Of a stretch of 38,395 nucleotides of DNA, positions 24,898 through 34,275 are shown one piece after another; within the stretch, counting starts at the first letter, position 1; each line of letters opens with the position of its first letter. The position numbers and the translations under genes were made by a program. The notes under the pieces are model-generated. The model was not told the DNA's origin. It did no database searches and saw only the letters and a program-made list of their open reading frames with translations. Origin of the DNA: UBA6522 sp036231525 (GTDB lineage: Bacteria; Pseudomonadota; Gammaproteobacteria; Steroidobacterales; Rariloculaceae); assembly GCA_036231525.1 (NCBI GenBank), contig JAZAGZ010000015.1, positions 1 through 38,395 of the forward strand. The letters run 5' to 3'.

Positions 24898-27624
24898 TCA
24901 GCGCGCACGAGAGCTTGCCCCGAATGTAACAGCACGCTGAATTGACTCGCCTGCACGCTCAATAATAACGGTGCTCTCCTCGCCCGGCCTCACTTCCCGC
25001 AGGATAAACATGAGGTCGTAGATGTCGCGCACTTCGCGACCGGCTAATTCTATAATCCGATCTCCCCGCTGAAGTCCGGCCTCGTCTGCCGGACCTCCGG
25101 CGCGTACACCCGACAGAAGCATACCTGGGCGGTTATCAGGCGAACCCGTGTAGTCAGGAATAGTACCTAGAGAGGCACCGTAACCACGAATATCACCTAT
25201 GGGAGCAGGGGCCTCTGACTCTCTGAAAGTCAATCCATCTAATGCCGTCAGATCGGTTGTAAGTTCAGCCACCAGGTTAGCAATGCGCACGCCTCCGGCT
25301 GCGTTGATGCGTGCTGAGTCATCGGATGGTTTGTGATAATCCTCATGGGCACCCGTGAAAAAGTGGAGGACCGGGACACCGGCAGCATAGAACGGCATTT
25401 GATCCGAAGGACCATATCCATCACCACCCAATTGGCAACTAAGTGTAAGTACGTCGCAGATCGGCCTGACGATCGAGTCCCACTCCTCGGCTGAGTCACT
25501 CCCCAAAACTGAAACCCGATTGTTCCGAAGTCTCCCGACCATATCCATGTTGAGCATAGCCACCAATCCTGCCGGCGCGGTACCCGGAAGCGGCGTGCGA
25601 ATGAGGTGACTTGATCCAAGAAGGCCAGCCTCCTCACCGGTGAAAGCGGCAAACACGACATCACGGCTGAGTTCGTCTCTCCTCGCTGATAGTATGCGCG
25701 CTGCCTCTAGCAGAGCTGCTGTGCCAGAAGCATTATCATCTGCACCGTTATGGGGCTCATCCAACCCCGGTGCGAGAGACCCTGGGCCACCGAATCCAAG
25801 ATGATCGTAGTGGGCACCCAGCAGCACGGTCCCTGGCAGTCGTTCAGATGCCGTGAGTCGCCCTACTACGTTGTGTACCTCACGGGTATGTTCGATCACC
25901 TCAGAAATGAGTCTGACTTGATGCGCCCCAGTGAGCAGCCGTTCCGCCCAAACCCTCTTGAGTACCGCCACAGGAATGCCAGCACTGCCCTGTGAATCTA
26001 CGCGCAATCTCGGGAGCGGAGGCTCGCTCCCTCCTTCATCCTCGAGCGGCAAGTCGGCTACCACCATGCCAACCGCACCATGTTCGCGAGCCGTGAAAGC
26101 TTTATAGCGTAAGTCGCCGAGACGCCGCTGAATCCCCTCGTCTTCGAAAATACCACCTTTTGGCGTGTAGCGACGCACCAGAACAATACGCCCTTCCGCA
26201 TCTACCCCTTCATAGTCACTGATGTTGTGCTCTTCCGAATCAATTCCCCAACCAGCAAAAACAACAGGAGCCGATATTTCATCACTTGCAGAGAATCCCG
26301 GAACGACAAAATCTTCAGACGGTATAACCTCACCGTCTATAGTAAGCACCGTATTAGGCCCTCTCTCTATATCAAATACCGCCTCAAAACTCTGGAGGTA
26401 GCTACCATCGGCGACCGGCTCCAAACCGATCTCCTCAAAGCGTCTTCCAAGCCAATCAGCGGACTCAGCTAGCCCGGGCGTTCCCAGACCACGACCATCT
26501 CGGGAATCATCGGCCAGCCAATCGATATCAGACATATAACGGTCCGGGGGACGTTCAGTAACTGACGGCGAACTATTGATCCAGCGTGCAATATAAATAT
26601 CCGTCTCCCCTGACCTGCCCTGATTACGGTTGGAGGCAAAAGCCAACCACTCATTGTCCGGCGAGAACATGGGGAACCCGTCGAAGTCTGGGGTATACGT
26701 GATTCGTTCTAGGCCCGTCCCATCTACGTTGACCGCCCAAATATCAAACTCACGACCATTTGGATCATGATGATTGGAAGAGAAAAGGACGCGTTCACCG
26801 TTTGGAAAAAAATATGGCGCAAAATTAGCGCCACCTAAGTAAGTGATCTGGTGAGCTTCGGAACCATCGGCATTAGCCACCCAGAGTTCAAGTTCACTCG
26901 GACGAACTAGGTCCTTAGCCAAAAACGACTGATACTCCGCGAGCGATTCTCCTTGGGGGCGCGATGCTCGCCACACAATTTTGGAACAATCTCGAGAAAA
27001 GAATGCCCCACCGTCATAACCAGGCGACTCGGTGAGACGCCGCACGTCTGAACCGTCTGCGTTCATCCGGTAAAGCTCAAGATCACCATCACGAGTAGAG
27101 GTGAAGACTATAGATCCGTCCGTTGAACAAACAGTCGCTTCAGCGTCATAGGTATTCGTATCTGTCAGCGGCGTGAGATCCGACCCATCAGGCGCAGCAC
27201 TGTAAATCTGGTAACCGTCGTATAACGGCCATACGTACCCTAATGAACGATCCGGTGGAGCCGGGCATTGGGTACTAGTCGCATGTGTGGATGAAAAAAT
27301 CACCCGCTCATTGTCAGCGGCAAAGTAGCCGCAGGTTGTACGGCCTTGTCCAGTGGACACTAGTGTAAGCGCCGCTGGATCGCTGATAGACATGCGAAAA
27401 ATCTGGTCGCAGTCATGAGGCTCGCGAGTAGACTGAAAAATCAGCTCCGAACCGTCGGGTGACCAGTAAGCCTCAGCATTCTCACCACCGAATGTTAACT
27501 GTTGAACATCACTCAGGTGCACCTCGCGATCGTCATGAAGTGTTCCCTGAGCATATAACGCCACTGGTATCGATAGGGCAGCCGTTACGGTAACTATATA
27601 GCGATATAAACAAATTTTATGCAT
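24898..27624 (-). CDS. Secreted beta-propeller / M28 zinc aminopeptidase / PDZ fusion protein
   Basis: Large exported peptidase of 908 aa. In order: signal peptide (cleavage likely near Ala25, LYAQG), TolB-type PD40 propeller repeats (about 40-345, e.g. YWSPDGSELIF, MNADGSDVRRLT), a spacer, a PA-like insert (about 450-575), an M28 catalytic domain (about 585-790) and a C-terminal PDZ domain (about 825-905). All M28 zinc and catalytic residues are visible: His605, Asp629, Glu664/Glu665, Asp694 and His764. It should release N-terminal amino acids from peptides in the periplasm or outside. It follows another propeller protein gene by 63 bases. Its GC content looks higher than that of the housekeeping genes. 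No strong ribosome site precedes the ATG. Confidence 0.9.
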   Translation of the reverse strand: MHKICLYRYIVTVTAALSIPVALYAQGTLHDDREVHLSDVQQLTFGGENAEAYWSPDGSELIFQSTREPHDCDQIFRMSISDPAALTLVSTGQGRTTCGYFAADNERVIFSSTHATSTQCPAPPDRSLGYVWPLYDGYQIYSAAPDGSDLTPLTDTNTYDAEATVCSTDGSIVFTSTRDGDLELYRMNADGSDVRRLTESPGYDGGAFFSRDCSKIVWRASRPQGESLAEYQSFLAKDLVRPSELELWVANADGSEAHQITYLGGANFAPYFFPNGERVLFSSNHHDPNGREFDIWAVNVDGTGLERITYTPDFDGFPMFSPDNEWLAFASNRNQGRSGETDIYIARWINSSPSVTERPPDRYMSDIDWLADDSRDGRGLGTPGLAESADWLGRRFEEIGLEPVADGSYLQSFEAVFDIERGPNTVLTIDGEVIPSEDFVVPGFSASDEISAPVVFAGWGIDSEEHNISDYEGVDAEGRIVLVRRYTPKGGIFEDEGIQRRLGDLRYKAFTAREHGAVGMVVADLPLEDEGGSEPPLPRLRVDSQGSAGIPVAVLKRVWAERLLTGAHQVRLISEVIEHTREVHNVVGRLTASERLPGTVLLGAHYDHLGFGGPGSLAPGLDEPHNGADDNASGTAALLEAARILSARRDELSRDVVFAAFTGEEAGLLGSSHLIRTPLPGTAPAGLVAMLNMDMVGRLRNNRVSVLGSDSAEEWDSIVRPICDVLTLSCQLGGDGYGPSDQMPFYAAGVPVLHFFTGAHEDYHKPSDDSARINAAGGVRIANLVAELTTDLTALDGLTFRESEAPAPIGDIRGYGASLGTIPDYTGSPDNRPGMLLSGVRAGGPADEAGLQRGDRIIELAGREVRDIYDLMFILREVRPGEESTVIIERAGESIQRAVTFGASSRAR

Positions 27625-27687
27625 AGTTCAGTGAAGAATAATCCATCATTAATGTTTTGACTCAGTATTCTCGTTCAACCTTCCTCG

Positions 27688-29595
27688 TCAATCCGGGACA
27701 AATACCGGCATCGAATCCTCCCATCGGCTGTCCGTCAGCCGGCGAACATCGGAACCGTCAGCGTTCATGATAAATATCTGCGCGTAAGGCTGAGGCGAGA
27801 AATCGTAAAGCGCCGCCTCATCCTTGAAGCCATTGCGCGAGCTCATAAAGAAAATAGACTCGCCATCGGCCGTCCATGTTGCGTGACCGTCGCTGCCGGG
27901 CGTGGCCGTCAACTGCCTCAAGTTCGTCCCGTCAGGGCGAATCGTAAACACATCAAAGTCCCGATCGTCACTCTTCTGCCGTGTGAAGAGTATAAGCTCC
28001 CCGCTCGGCGACCAGTACGGAAAATTGTCCCATTCCGTGGTCAGCATATTCACGGATTGATCACGGAGATCAAGTAGGCGAAGTCCGCGCGCCTCGCCGC
28101 CCCTACCATCATCCCCCCAGACGCGGTACACGATAAAGTTACCATCCGGTGACCAATCCGGGAAACCTGCATTAGGCAGGTTTTCGGTCAAGTCCTGAGA
28201 GTCCGAACCATCGGCATTGATCATCATCAACTTGGCCGGGCGTATACGCCCGCCGAAGAAACCACCAAATCCGAAAACGAGTCGGTCTCCATCAGGCGAC
28301 CAACTTGACATCATCGCCGCACCAGATGAATCGTGGAATACTTGCTGATAACCCGACCCGTCGGCATTCATCGCCAAAATAGGTGTCTGTGGATTAGCGA
28401 GCGTAGCGCTCAACCCCGTGACGGTCAGCCTGCCTCCGACGGAGAAGCTCGGAAAGACATCGGTAAACCGGTACTCGTAGTCCGGGTTCCAGCTATAGAG
28501 TCGCTGATTCTGTGGCCTCGGCGTAAAGTCGGTCCGCTCATAAACAACTGACCGACTGTCGCTTGACCAGGACGGATTGCGCATCTCGCCAGCCACAGCC
28601 TCACCGCCTGTATATACCAGCCCCCGCTCGACCGGCCCGTCGAGTGGTGTCGCTTTAACGAGATAACCGATCTGCTCTCCTTCAAGAAACTGAGGTTGCA
28701 CCCTGAGCCCAGCGCCAGCAGTGTGTTCGACGCGCTCGCCAGTGGCCATGTCAATGGAGATGATCTGCGCGAGTGCGTTCTCAGGTGTTCCCATACGCGC
28801 AACAAATGTTTGCGCCGGATCGATCTCATAAAACACTAGCCGGCTGCCATCCGATGACCATTCCGGTGAGCCAGCTGACATGCCAGGCTCGGTCATGCGA
28901 CGAAGTCCGGTCCCGTCCAGTCGGATCACGTAAACACTGAGTGCCTGATAGTGACCAAGACCAGCGCCTCGCTCATGGCCCCGCCAGGCGGTGTCCCGAT
29001 CGGAGGAAAACGCGAGCCATTGTCCATCCGGAGACCACGACGGGCGGAAATAACCCCTCGGCAGTCCATCCACCGGGCCATCCAGATTTCCCGTCAGGTT
29101 ACGCAAATTTCTGCTCGCGAGATCAAGCACCCAGATATTCGTAGTGTGCGTGTCGCGGGTCGAAACAAACGCCACATGGGTCCCATTGGGTGATAGCACC
29201 GCTTGGTCGTCCATCGCTGTATTGTCCGTCAAGCGCTCGCGCTCGGAGCCGTCAGGACGCATACGGTAGATATCAGCCTGACCGTGAGCATCACGTTCGG
29301 AAGTGAAAACGATCCAGCTCCCATCGACGGCGAATGTCGCGTTATATTCGAAGTCGGAGCCGGAGGACAGTTTACGCTCATCGCTGCCATCGGCATTAGC
29401 TATGTACAATTCGCTCATCGAGGGACCAAGCCTATTCATTAACATGACGCCCGATGACTCCGCCGAGCCGAGTTCACCTTGTGTATATCCGCTAGCAGAG
29501 AAGGCAATCAATATTGGAATGCCGACAAAACGCCGGAAACCGTCCGTGCACACTGACCACACTAGTGAATCACTACTGCTGCCTACTACGCTCAT
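27688..29595 (-). CDS. Exported TolB-like PD40 beta-propeller protein
   Basis: A 635-aa protein made almost entirely of TolB-type propeller blades, with WSPDG/YWSPSG repeats each followed by a strand such as LVFxFGGF or ILFTRQ, and MNADGSD-type turns. The number of blades suggests two propellers. An N-terminal hydrophobic stretch (about 22-38) acts as a signal or anchor. No enzyme domain is seen, so a binding or scaffold role is likely. The ATG has a strong GAGGAGAGG upstream. It is not TolB of the Tol-Pal system: no tol genes are near and it is about 200 residues longer. It lies 69 bases after the quinoprotein gene and 63 before the propeller-peptidase gene. Confidence 0.8.
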   Translation of the reverse strand: MSVVGSSSDSLVWSVCTDGFRRFVGIPILIAFSASGYTQGELGSAESSGVMLMNRLGPSMSELYIANADGSDERKLSSGSDFEYNATFAVDGSWIVFTSERDAHGQADIYRMRPDGSERERLTDNTAMDDQAVLSPNGTHVAFVSTRDTHTTNIWVLDLASRNLRNLTGNLDGPVDGLPRGYFRPSWSPDGQWLAFSSDRDTAWRGHERGAGLGHYQALSVYVIRLDGTGLRRMTEPGMSAGSPEWSSDGSRLVFYEIDPAQTFVARMGTPENALAQIISIDMATGERVEHTAGAGLRVQPQFLEGEQIGYLVKATPLDGPVERGLVYTGGEAVAGEMRNPSWSSDSRSVVYERTDFTPRPQNQRLYSWNPDYEYRFTDVFPSFSVGGRLTVTGLSATLANPQTPILAMNADGSGYQQVFHDSSGAAMMSSWSPDGDRLVFGFGGFFGGRIRPAKLMMINADGSDSQDLTENLPNAGFPDWSPDGNFIVYRVWGDDGRGGEARGLRLLDLRDQSVNMLTTEWDNFPYWSPSGELILFTRQKSDDRDFDVFTIRPDGTNLRQLTATPGSDGHATWTADGESIFFMSSRNGFKDEAALYDFSPQPYAQIFIMNADGSDVRRLTDSRWEDSMPVFVPD

Positions 29596-29664
29596 GATCC
29601 TCTCCTCGGACGATGCGTTTCTATCGTCTGGCCTCCAAAAGTATCAGGTCTCGCTTTATTATCA

Positions 29665-31728
29665 TCAAGGTACACGGAGAGCTACCAGGGAACCCGGATG
29701 GGTTGTACTGGCAATCTGAACCAGGATGTACTGCTGTCCTTCGTGTAAATAGCTCATCATGCCGTAACGGCCAGGCGCGGGTATATCCACAGTAGCCAAC
29801 CGCTCGCCTGTCAATTTATCCACAGCGTGAAGGACAGACGCCCCTCCTCCGCCCTCGGCGGTAATGAGCAGTGTCTTTGTAACCATTGTGACCGCATGAG
29901 ACGTCCGTCCGGTATTAGGAAGATCCACCCCCTCAAGAGCAGGGTGATGCCTGATACGATCTGGCGTATCCCCGTTAGGAATTGACCAAAGATGCTCCCC
30001 CTCATTCATATCGATGGCGACGATCTGGCTGTACGGAGGTTTGTAAATAGGTAACCCCTGGGGACCTCGAAAATCACCGCGATTGGCGACGGCCCAGTCT
30101 ACGATCGTCTCACCTGTGGTCATAAGACTTTCAGGCTCGTCCATCTCATGACCTGGCACAATGTTTTCTGATCTACAGCCTCTTAAAGTTGAAACGTAGA
30201 GAATGCCAGTCTCTGGATCTGCAGATGGAGGACCGAATATATTTGATGCTCCACTGGGACAACTCACAAACGACCGTAAGCCCGAAGGATGCCCCACCTG
30301 AATTGGAGGATTAAACAATGGACCAATTCGGTAATTTTTGATGATCTCCAGTGCCTCTCGCCGTAATTCGGGCGTGAAATCAATGAGGTCCTCTTCGGTC
30401 AGTCCTTGCATCTCGAATGCTGCCGGCTTTGTGGGAAATGGCTGAGTGAGGGCAAGCTTCTCGCCAGGCACCTCCGACTGAGGCACTGGACGTTCTTCGA
30501 TAGGCCAAACCGGTTCGCCAGTTATACGATTAAAAGTATAGGCAAAACCCTGTTTAGTGGTCTCAACTGCTATCGGAGTTGGGCGCCCGTCAACTATTAC
30601 ATCCAGTAGGATCGGTGCCGCGGGATTATCGAAATTCCAGATATCATGGTGGACGGTCTGGAAGTGCCAAACACGCTCGCCAGTCTGAACATCTAAGGCA
30701 ATGATGCTAGTGCCAAATAAATTATCGCCCGGCCGAAAACCCCCATAAAAGTCCAGTGTCGGTGGATTGGTTGGTATATAAACGATACCGCGCTCTAGGT
30801 CTGTCGACATGGGGGCCCAGGAAGAAACGTCTCCTGTCCTCCGCCAAGCGTCATTCTCCCAAGTTTCATGGCCAAACTCATTTGGCCTTGGAATAACATG
30901 GAACTTCCATAAAAATTCCCCGGTCCTAGCATCATAGGCCAAGATATCACCGGGAATGTTCTCTGTACGGGTTTGGTAATAGCCCTGCTCGTGGACGTTT
31001 CCCACAACCACTGTCCCGTTTACTACGATAGGCGGGGACGATGTACTAAGGTTACCAAGATCCCTGGGAATACCGTACTCCGGATCGTAGGTATATCCAG
31101 AGGTTAACCAAGGCTCCCAATCACCAACCAAGTCTGGGAGCATATCTACAACGCCCGTTCTCGGGAAACCCTCAAGCGGAACAGTCGCACCCCAATCCGG
31201 CACAGGAGTTCCAGTCTTCGCATCGAGTGCGTGGAGAAAGAAACCAGGGCTAGTAGTAAAAATTACTCCGCGCCCATCCACCTCGGAGTAGGCTACCCCC
31301 TTTCCATAGTTGTTCCGCATGCCTCGCTCATAGCGTGTTGTGTGGGGCTCGCGGTAAGTCCATATTGTCTCACCCGTAGCCGGGTCAATGGACACCACCG
31401 TACGTCGTTGGCCGGCTACAGTGTAGAGTAATCCATCAACATAGATGGGAGTGGATCGGAAGACATAGTCGACGCCAGAACCAAAATTATCCCCCCGCCA
31501 GACCCAGGCCACCTCCAAATCTTCAAAGTTACTGGCATTGATCTGATCCAGGGACGTGTAGCGAGTATGCGCAGCATCGCCGCCGATGTAGCGCCAATCT
31601 CCAACAGAGCTGTCTGGCTCTTGGGAGATGGCTGGATCCTGCCACAGGAACATGCCTCCTACAGCGCAAACAAAAAAACGTGAATGATAGCTGGCTACTC
31701 GAAGGTAGAACCTGACAGTTTTGATCAT
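29665..31728 (-). CDS. PQQ-type quinoprotein dehydrogenase, periplasmic
   Basis: Beta-propeller dehydrogenase of the PQQ glucose/alcohol dehydrogenase superfamily that oxidises a hydroxylated substrate and passes electrons to a cytochrome or quinone. It has about 687 aa from the ATG at 31728 (AGAGGG six bases upstream); an ATG at 31758 with GAGG is an alternative. A signal peptide is followed by the typical start DWRYIGGDAAHTRYTSLDQI. Propeller repeats such as VVSIDPATGETIWTYR and IIALDVQTGERVWHFQ and the conserved VHHDIWNFDNPAAPI are present. There is no fused cytochrome c domain; a separate cytochrome c gene ends 50 bases upstream. No PQQ synthesis genes are in the window. Substrate not predictable. 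Confidence 0.88.
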   Translation of the reverse strand: MIKTVRFYLRVASYHSRFFVCAVGGMFLWQDPAISQEPDSSVGDWRYIGGDAAHTRYTSLDQINASNFEDLEVAWVWRGDNFGSGVDYVFRSTPIYVDGLLYTVAGQRRTVVSIDPATGETIWTYREPHTTRYERGMRNNYGKGVAYSEVDGRGVIFTTSPGFFLHALDAKTGTPVPDWGATVPLEGFPRTGVVDMLPDLVGDWEPWLTSGYTYDPEYGIPRDLGNLSTSSPPIVVNGTVVVGNVHEQGYYQTRTENIPGDILAYDARTGEFLWKFHVIPRPNEFGHETWENDAWRRTGDVSSWAPMSTDLERGIVYIPTNPPTLDFYGGFRPGDNLFGTSIIALDVQTGERVWHFQTVHHDIWNFDNPAAPILLDVIVDGRPTPIAVETTKQGFAYTFNRITGEPVWPIEERPVPQSEVPGEKLALTQPFPTKPAAFEMQGLTEEDLIDFTPELRREALEIIKNYRIGPLFNPPIQVGHPSGLRSFVSCPSGASNIFGPPSADPETGILYVSTLRGCRSENIVPGHEMDEPESLMTTGETIVDWAVANRGDFRGPQGLPIYKPPYSQIVAIDMNEGEHLWSIPNGDTPDRIRHHPALEGVDLPNTGRTSHAVTMVTKTLLITAEGGGGASVLHAVDKLTGERLATVDIPAPGRYGMMSYLHEGQQYILVQIASTTHPGSLVALRVP

Positions 31729-31778
31729 CACTTGCCCTCTTGTAATTCGCTGCTCCATATAGCCTCAACTCTTCCTGA

Positions 31779-32252
31779 TCAAGGTCCCGGAATACGCACA
31801 TTCTCAAGCAAAGACGAGTCCGACGGCAACTCCTCCTCACCAGCAGGATAGTCGTTTAGCCTGAGCAAGAAAGCGAGAATATCTACATACTCTCTGGAAC
31901 TAAGACTACCAGGATTGCCCTCTGGCATCGTTGTTGAAATTACATTCATCAAGTCTCCCGCCGTCTCATATATGGCGCCTCGAAACCAGATACGTGTAAT
32001 CTCGTTTGTCCTGTGGCATTCCAAGCACAATTGCTGGAATCGCCGCTCCCCCCGAGATGCCTGACCCCTCGTAAAAAATCCAGTTTGTGTGGAAGCACTG
32101 GCAGATGGATTCATTACTGGCTCTTCTGAGCGGACAGTCTGCGCACTGTCGCCTGGCCCCTGCAAATTGACAACGGGTACCGAACACCCTAGCTGTATGG
32201 TCAATAGACATATCCCATAAACGAATCTCAAAGTTGAGTATCGTATGGACAT
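31779..32252 (-). CDS. Lipoprotein cytochrome c, likely electron acceptor of the quinoprotein
   Basis: Single-heme class I cytochrome c of 157 aa. The N-terminus carries a lipobox-like LTIQLGC (Cys23), so it is probably membrane-anchored. A Ser/Pro-rich linker follows, then the heme site CLECH (Cys76-His80), with Met109 (STTMPEG) as probable axial ligand. It directly precedes the quinoprotein dehydrogenase on the same strand and is most simply its electron acceptor. No strong ribosome site is visible before the ATG. Confidence 0.88.
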   Translation of the reverse strand: MSIRYSTLRFVYGICLLTIQLGCSVPVVNLQGPGDSAQTVRSEEPVMNPSASASTQTGFFTRGQASRGERRFQQLCLECHRTNEITRIWFRGAIYETAGDLMNVISTTMPEGNPGSLSSREYVDILAFLLRLNDYPAGEEELPSDSSLLENVRIPGP

Positions 32253-32341
32253 TTAGTGCTAGCAGGGTTCGTGCCAAGAGCTAAAAGGCTCTTGTCGTTC
32301 AATAATTTTAAAATATGGTCAGCCGAACCAGGAATCGCCCC

Positions 32342-32713
32342 CTAATCCCACTCCTGCTCGATACCCCCTTCTGGCGTCAAAAATCCAAGAAGGCAGCCGT
32401 TAGAACCATCTCTGAGCTGATGACAACGAACAGAAACTGTGTCGCCAGCTTTAACGGTATTCTCATTTATTCCAGATCTTGCGAGCCCTCTAACACCAGC
32501 GGCCTCCACTGCCCACTGAGCCGGTTGCCCATCAGCTCCTACAACCTCTAGAAAGAGCCAGGTATGAGGGTTTACCAGGTGAAGCTCTTTCACCGTCCCT
32601 TGTAGATGCGTGTACTCTGCCATCTGATAATTTCCGTGGGAATGATGAGCCCACGCGGTGGCCGCCAAAGCGTACGCAGAAACGACACTGAGAAAAAACC
32701 ACTTTAAACGCAT
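32342..32713 (-). CDS. DUF6152 family periplasmic protein, copy 1
   Basis: Small exported protein of unknown function, about 123 aa. A signal peptide (MRLKWFFLSVV to ATAWA) is followed immediately by HHSHGNY at the mature N-terminus and a beta-rich domain containing GTVKELHLVNPHTWLFLEV. That combination is the hallmark of DUF6152. The ATG at 32713 has AAGGA upstream on the minus strand. A much longer open frame reaches 32923 but overlaps the upstream gene. The paired histidines could bind a metal, which is my inference. It sits directly upstream of the cytochrome c gene. Confidence 0.82.
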   Translation of the reverse strand: MRLKWFFLSVVSAYALAATAWAHHSHGNYQMAEYTHLQGTVKELHLVNPHTWLFLEVVGADGQPAQWAVEAAGVRGLARSGINENTVKAGDTVSVRCHQLRDGSNGCLLGFLTPEGGIEQEWD

Positions 32714-32723
32714 CTCCATCCTT

Positions 32724-33359
32724 CTAACGTACCTGAGCATCACGGACTTTGATCGCGTCAGAATAGTTCCGATACCGAATCCTGCCACCATCTCTATCAA
32801 TAAATTCCAAAGATTGCTGGAAGAACCCAGGCGGAAGTGATCCGGGCGGAACAGTCGCTTCCGCAATATAGAGATGGCTATCATGTAGATATATAGCCGC
32901 ATAAGTACGGCCTTGATCTTCATTCGTGATCTGTAGCTGATGCCCCTCTACCCGGTCTATATAATGATATGCGTCATACGTGACCTCCCCCCCTCTCCTA
33001 CGAAGATTCCACGCTGCAAAAGCAATCGATGCCCGAACATCAACTTCCCAGTAAAGCTCGTAGTCTGCCTCCGTACGGTCTCGCTCCGAGTGTATTTTTC
33101 GGGATTCTGTGTAGTCGACCACCGTGACAGAATAAACCCCCCCGCTATCTTGGTAGCTATAAATACGTGTCGGGAAAGTCGCGCCGTATTCAGACAAATA
33201 AGTGCTATTCTCAATCTCAAACTCACCAGGAGTATGAATGCGGAATAAATCATCCATGCTCGTGTACTGAAACCATCCCTGTGCGAGAACCGGGCCCGCA
33301 CAAATCAGAATTGAGCCTACAAGAATCCACCGAACAATATACATTTGCTGTTCCGACAT
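32724..33359 (-). CDS. Exported protein of unknown function
   Basis: A 211-aa protein with a signal peptide (WILVGSILICAGPVLAQG, cleavage near Ala26). I do not recognise the family. The mature part is beta-rich, with many Tyr and acidic residues, and contains the stretch IYSYQDSGGVYSVTVVDY and a C-terminal LPPGFFQQSLEFIDRDG. The last stretch recalls proteins where a lipocalin- or PsbP-like fold is used to judge surface exposure, but I would not assign one. Alternative start: ATG at 33344, five codons in. The DUF6152 gene begins 10 bases after its stop, so they are likely cotranscribed. Confidence 0.7.
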   Translation of the reverse strand: MSEQQMYIVRWILVGSILICAGPVLAQGWFQYTSMDDLFRIHTPGEFEIENSTYLSEYGATFPTRIYSYQDSGGVYSVTVVDYTESRKIHSERDRTEADYELYWEVDVRASIAFAAWNLRRRGGEVTYDAYHYIDRVEGHQLQITNEDQGRTYAAIYLHDSHLYIAEATVPPGSLPPGFFQQSLEFIDRDGGRIRYRNYSDAIKVRDAQVR

Positions 33360-33369
33360 ATTACGACTA

Positions 33370-33386
33370 CTGGCAAATACTGCCAG
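33370..33386. promoter_or_regulatory. Small hairpin in the leader of the 33.3 kb exported-protein gene
   Basis: CTGGCA-AATAC-TGCCAG is a perfect 6-bp inverted repeat ending 10 bases from the start codon of the gene below. It could be an operator or an mRNA hairpin. Function unknown. Confidence 0.3.
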
Positions 33387-33567
33387 AAAGGTAGTTCGTT
33401 GTGACTGCCCAACTATTAAAGGATGTTAATCCGGAAAAGACCTGCCACACAGAAACACAAAGCCAAATCGATCCAATCTGTTCAAATTCTAGCGTCTGAT
33501 TTCGGTCACAAAGAGCACTCTCAGCAATGAGTCAGTACTCGACGATATGATACAGAGTCTACACCAA

Positions 33568-34275
33568 CTACAAGGGACGCGGCCTGGTCGAATCAAGACT
33601 CGATAATTGGTAGAAACGCGCAAGCAATCGTTGCGTCCACATATTTACCACACGCGGAGTGAGTGCCATTACTAGGCCGGCAGGTACACCATCAGCATCC
33701 ATCCGTTGACGCTCAACCGTTCGCGCCAGAACCTCGTCACTCATAGCATCCCGCAACTCCAACACGATGTTGGCCTCCCAAACCCAGGCAATTGTAGTAA
33801 CAATACTTCCGGGAATATCCGGCGGAACACCAGAAATAACATCGGTCAGGAATCCTCGAACCATAAGTACATCGCGTCCAAGCTCATCCGTTTGACGATA
33901 CGCGCCAACACCCTCGATGGTTTCAGCGAAAGTTTCTGAAAATACATCACGGAGCCGAGCTTTCATTGTTTCGGTGGGGGGAAATACCGCTGTTTTCTCC
34001 ATGGTCCTTACTGTTGTCCAGTTTCGTTCTGGGATATCACGAAATTGAACGACACTCGGCAGTAGAAAAATCTGCCTATATTGCGAAAGATCTAGATCCG
34101 GTTTTACCCAGGCAGCCCCCATAATGAATGGATCCAGCTTATGAAGACCATCTTCAGTCACTTCAGCATTTGGACCAACCGCCAACACAGGCTGTGCATT
34201 ACTCTCGCCGGCATGCCAAAAAAACACCAGCCCAGCAATGGCGGACAAAATTATCGTCGACAATCTATCTCTCAT
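33568..34275 (-). CDS. Exported protein, possibly DUF3313-like
   Basis: A 235-aa protein with a clear signal peptide (cleavage near Ala27, ESNAQP). The mature part includes DGLHKLDPFIMGAAWVKPDLDLSQYRQIFLLP and a C-terminal helix-rich end. This layout recalls DUF3313 proteins (DGL, then a Y-x-x-x-x-x-x-P pattern), but the match is from memory and not strong. Function unknown. The ATG has GGAG six bases upstream. It stands between the second DUF6152 gene (236 bases away) and the 211-aa exported protein on the same strand. Confidence 0.68.
   Translation of the reverse strand: MRDRLSTIILSAIAGLVFFWHAGESNAQPVLAVGPNAEVTEDGLHKLDPFIMGAAWVKPDLDLSQYRQIFLLPSVVQFRDIPERNWTTVRTMEKTAVFPPTETMKARLRDVFSETFAETIEGVGAYRQTDELGRDVLMVRGFLTDVISGVPPDIPGSIVTTIAWVWEANIVLELRDAMSDEVLARTVERQRMDADGVPAGLVMALTPRVVNMWTQRLLARFYQLSSLDSTRPRPL

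Noticed and set aside
27688..29595. Authentic TolB of the Tol-Pal system
   Set aside because: Too long, lacks the N-terminal TolB domain, and no tolQRA or pal genes are adjacent.
32714..32923. N-terminal extension of DUF6152 copy 1
   Set aside because: The longer frame overlaps the upstream exported-protein gene almost completely and lacks a signal peptide at its start; the ATG at 32713 has a ribosome site and a clean signal sequence.
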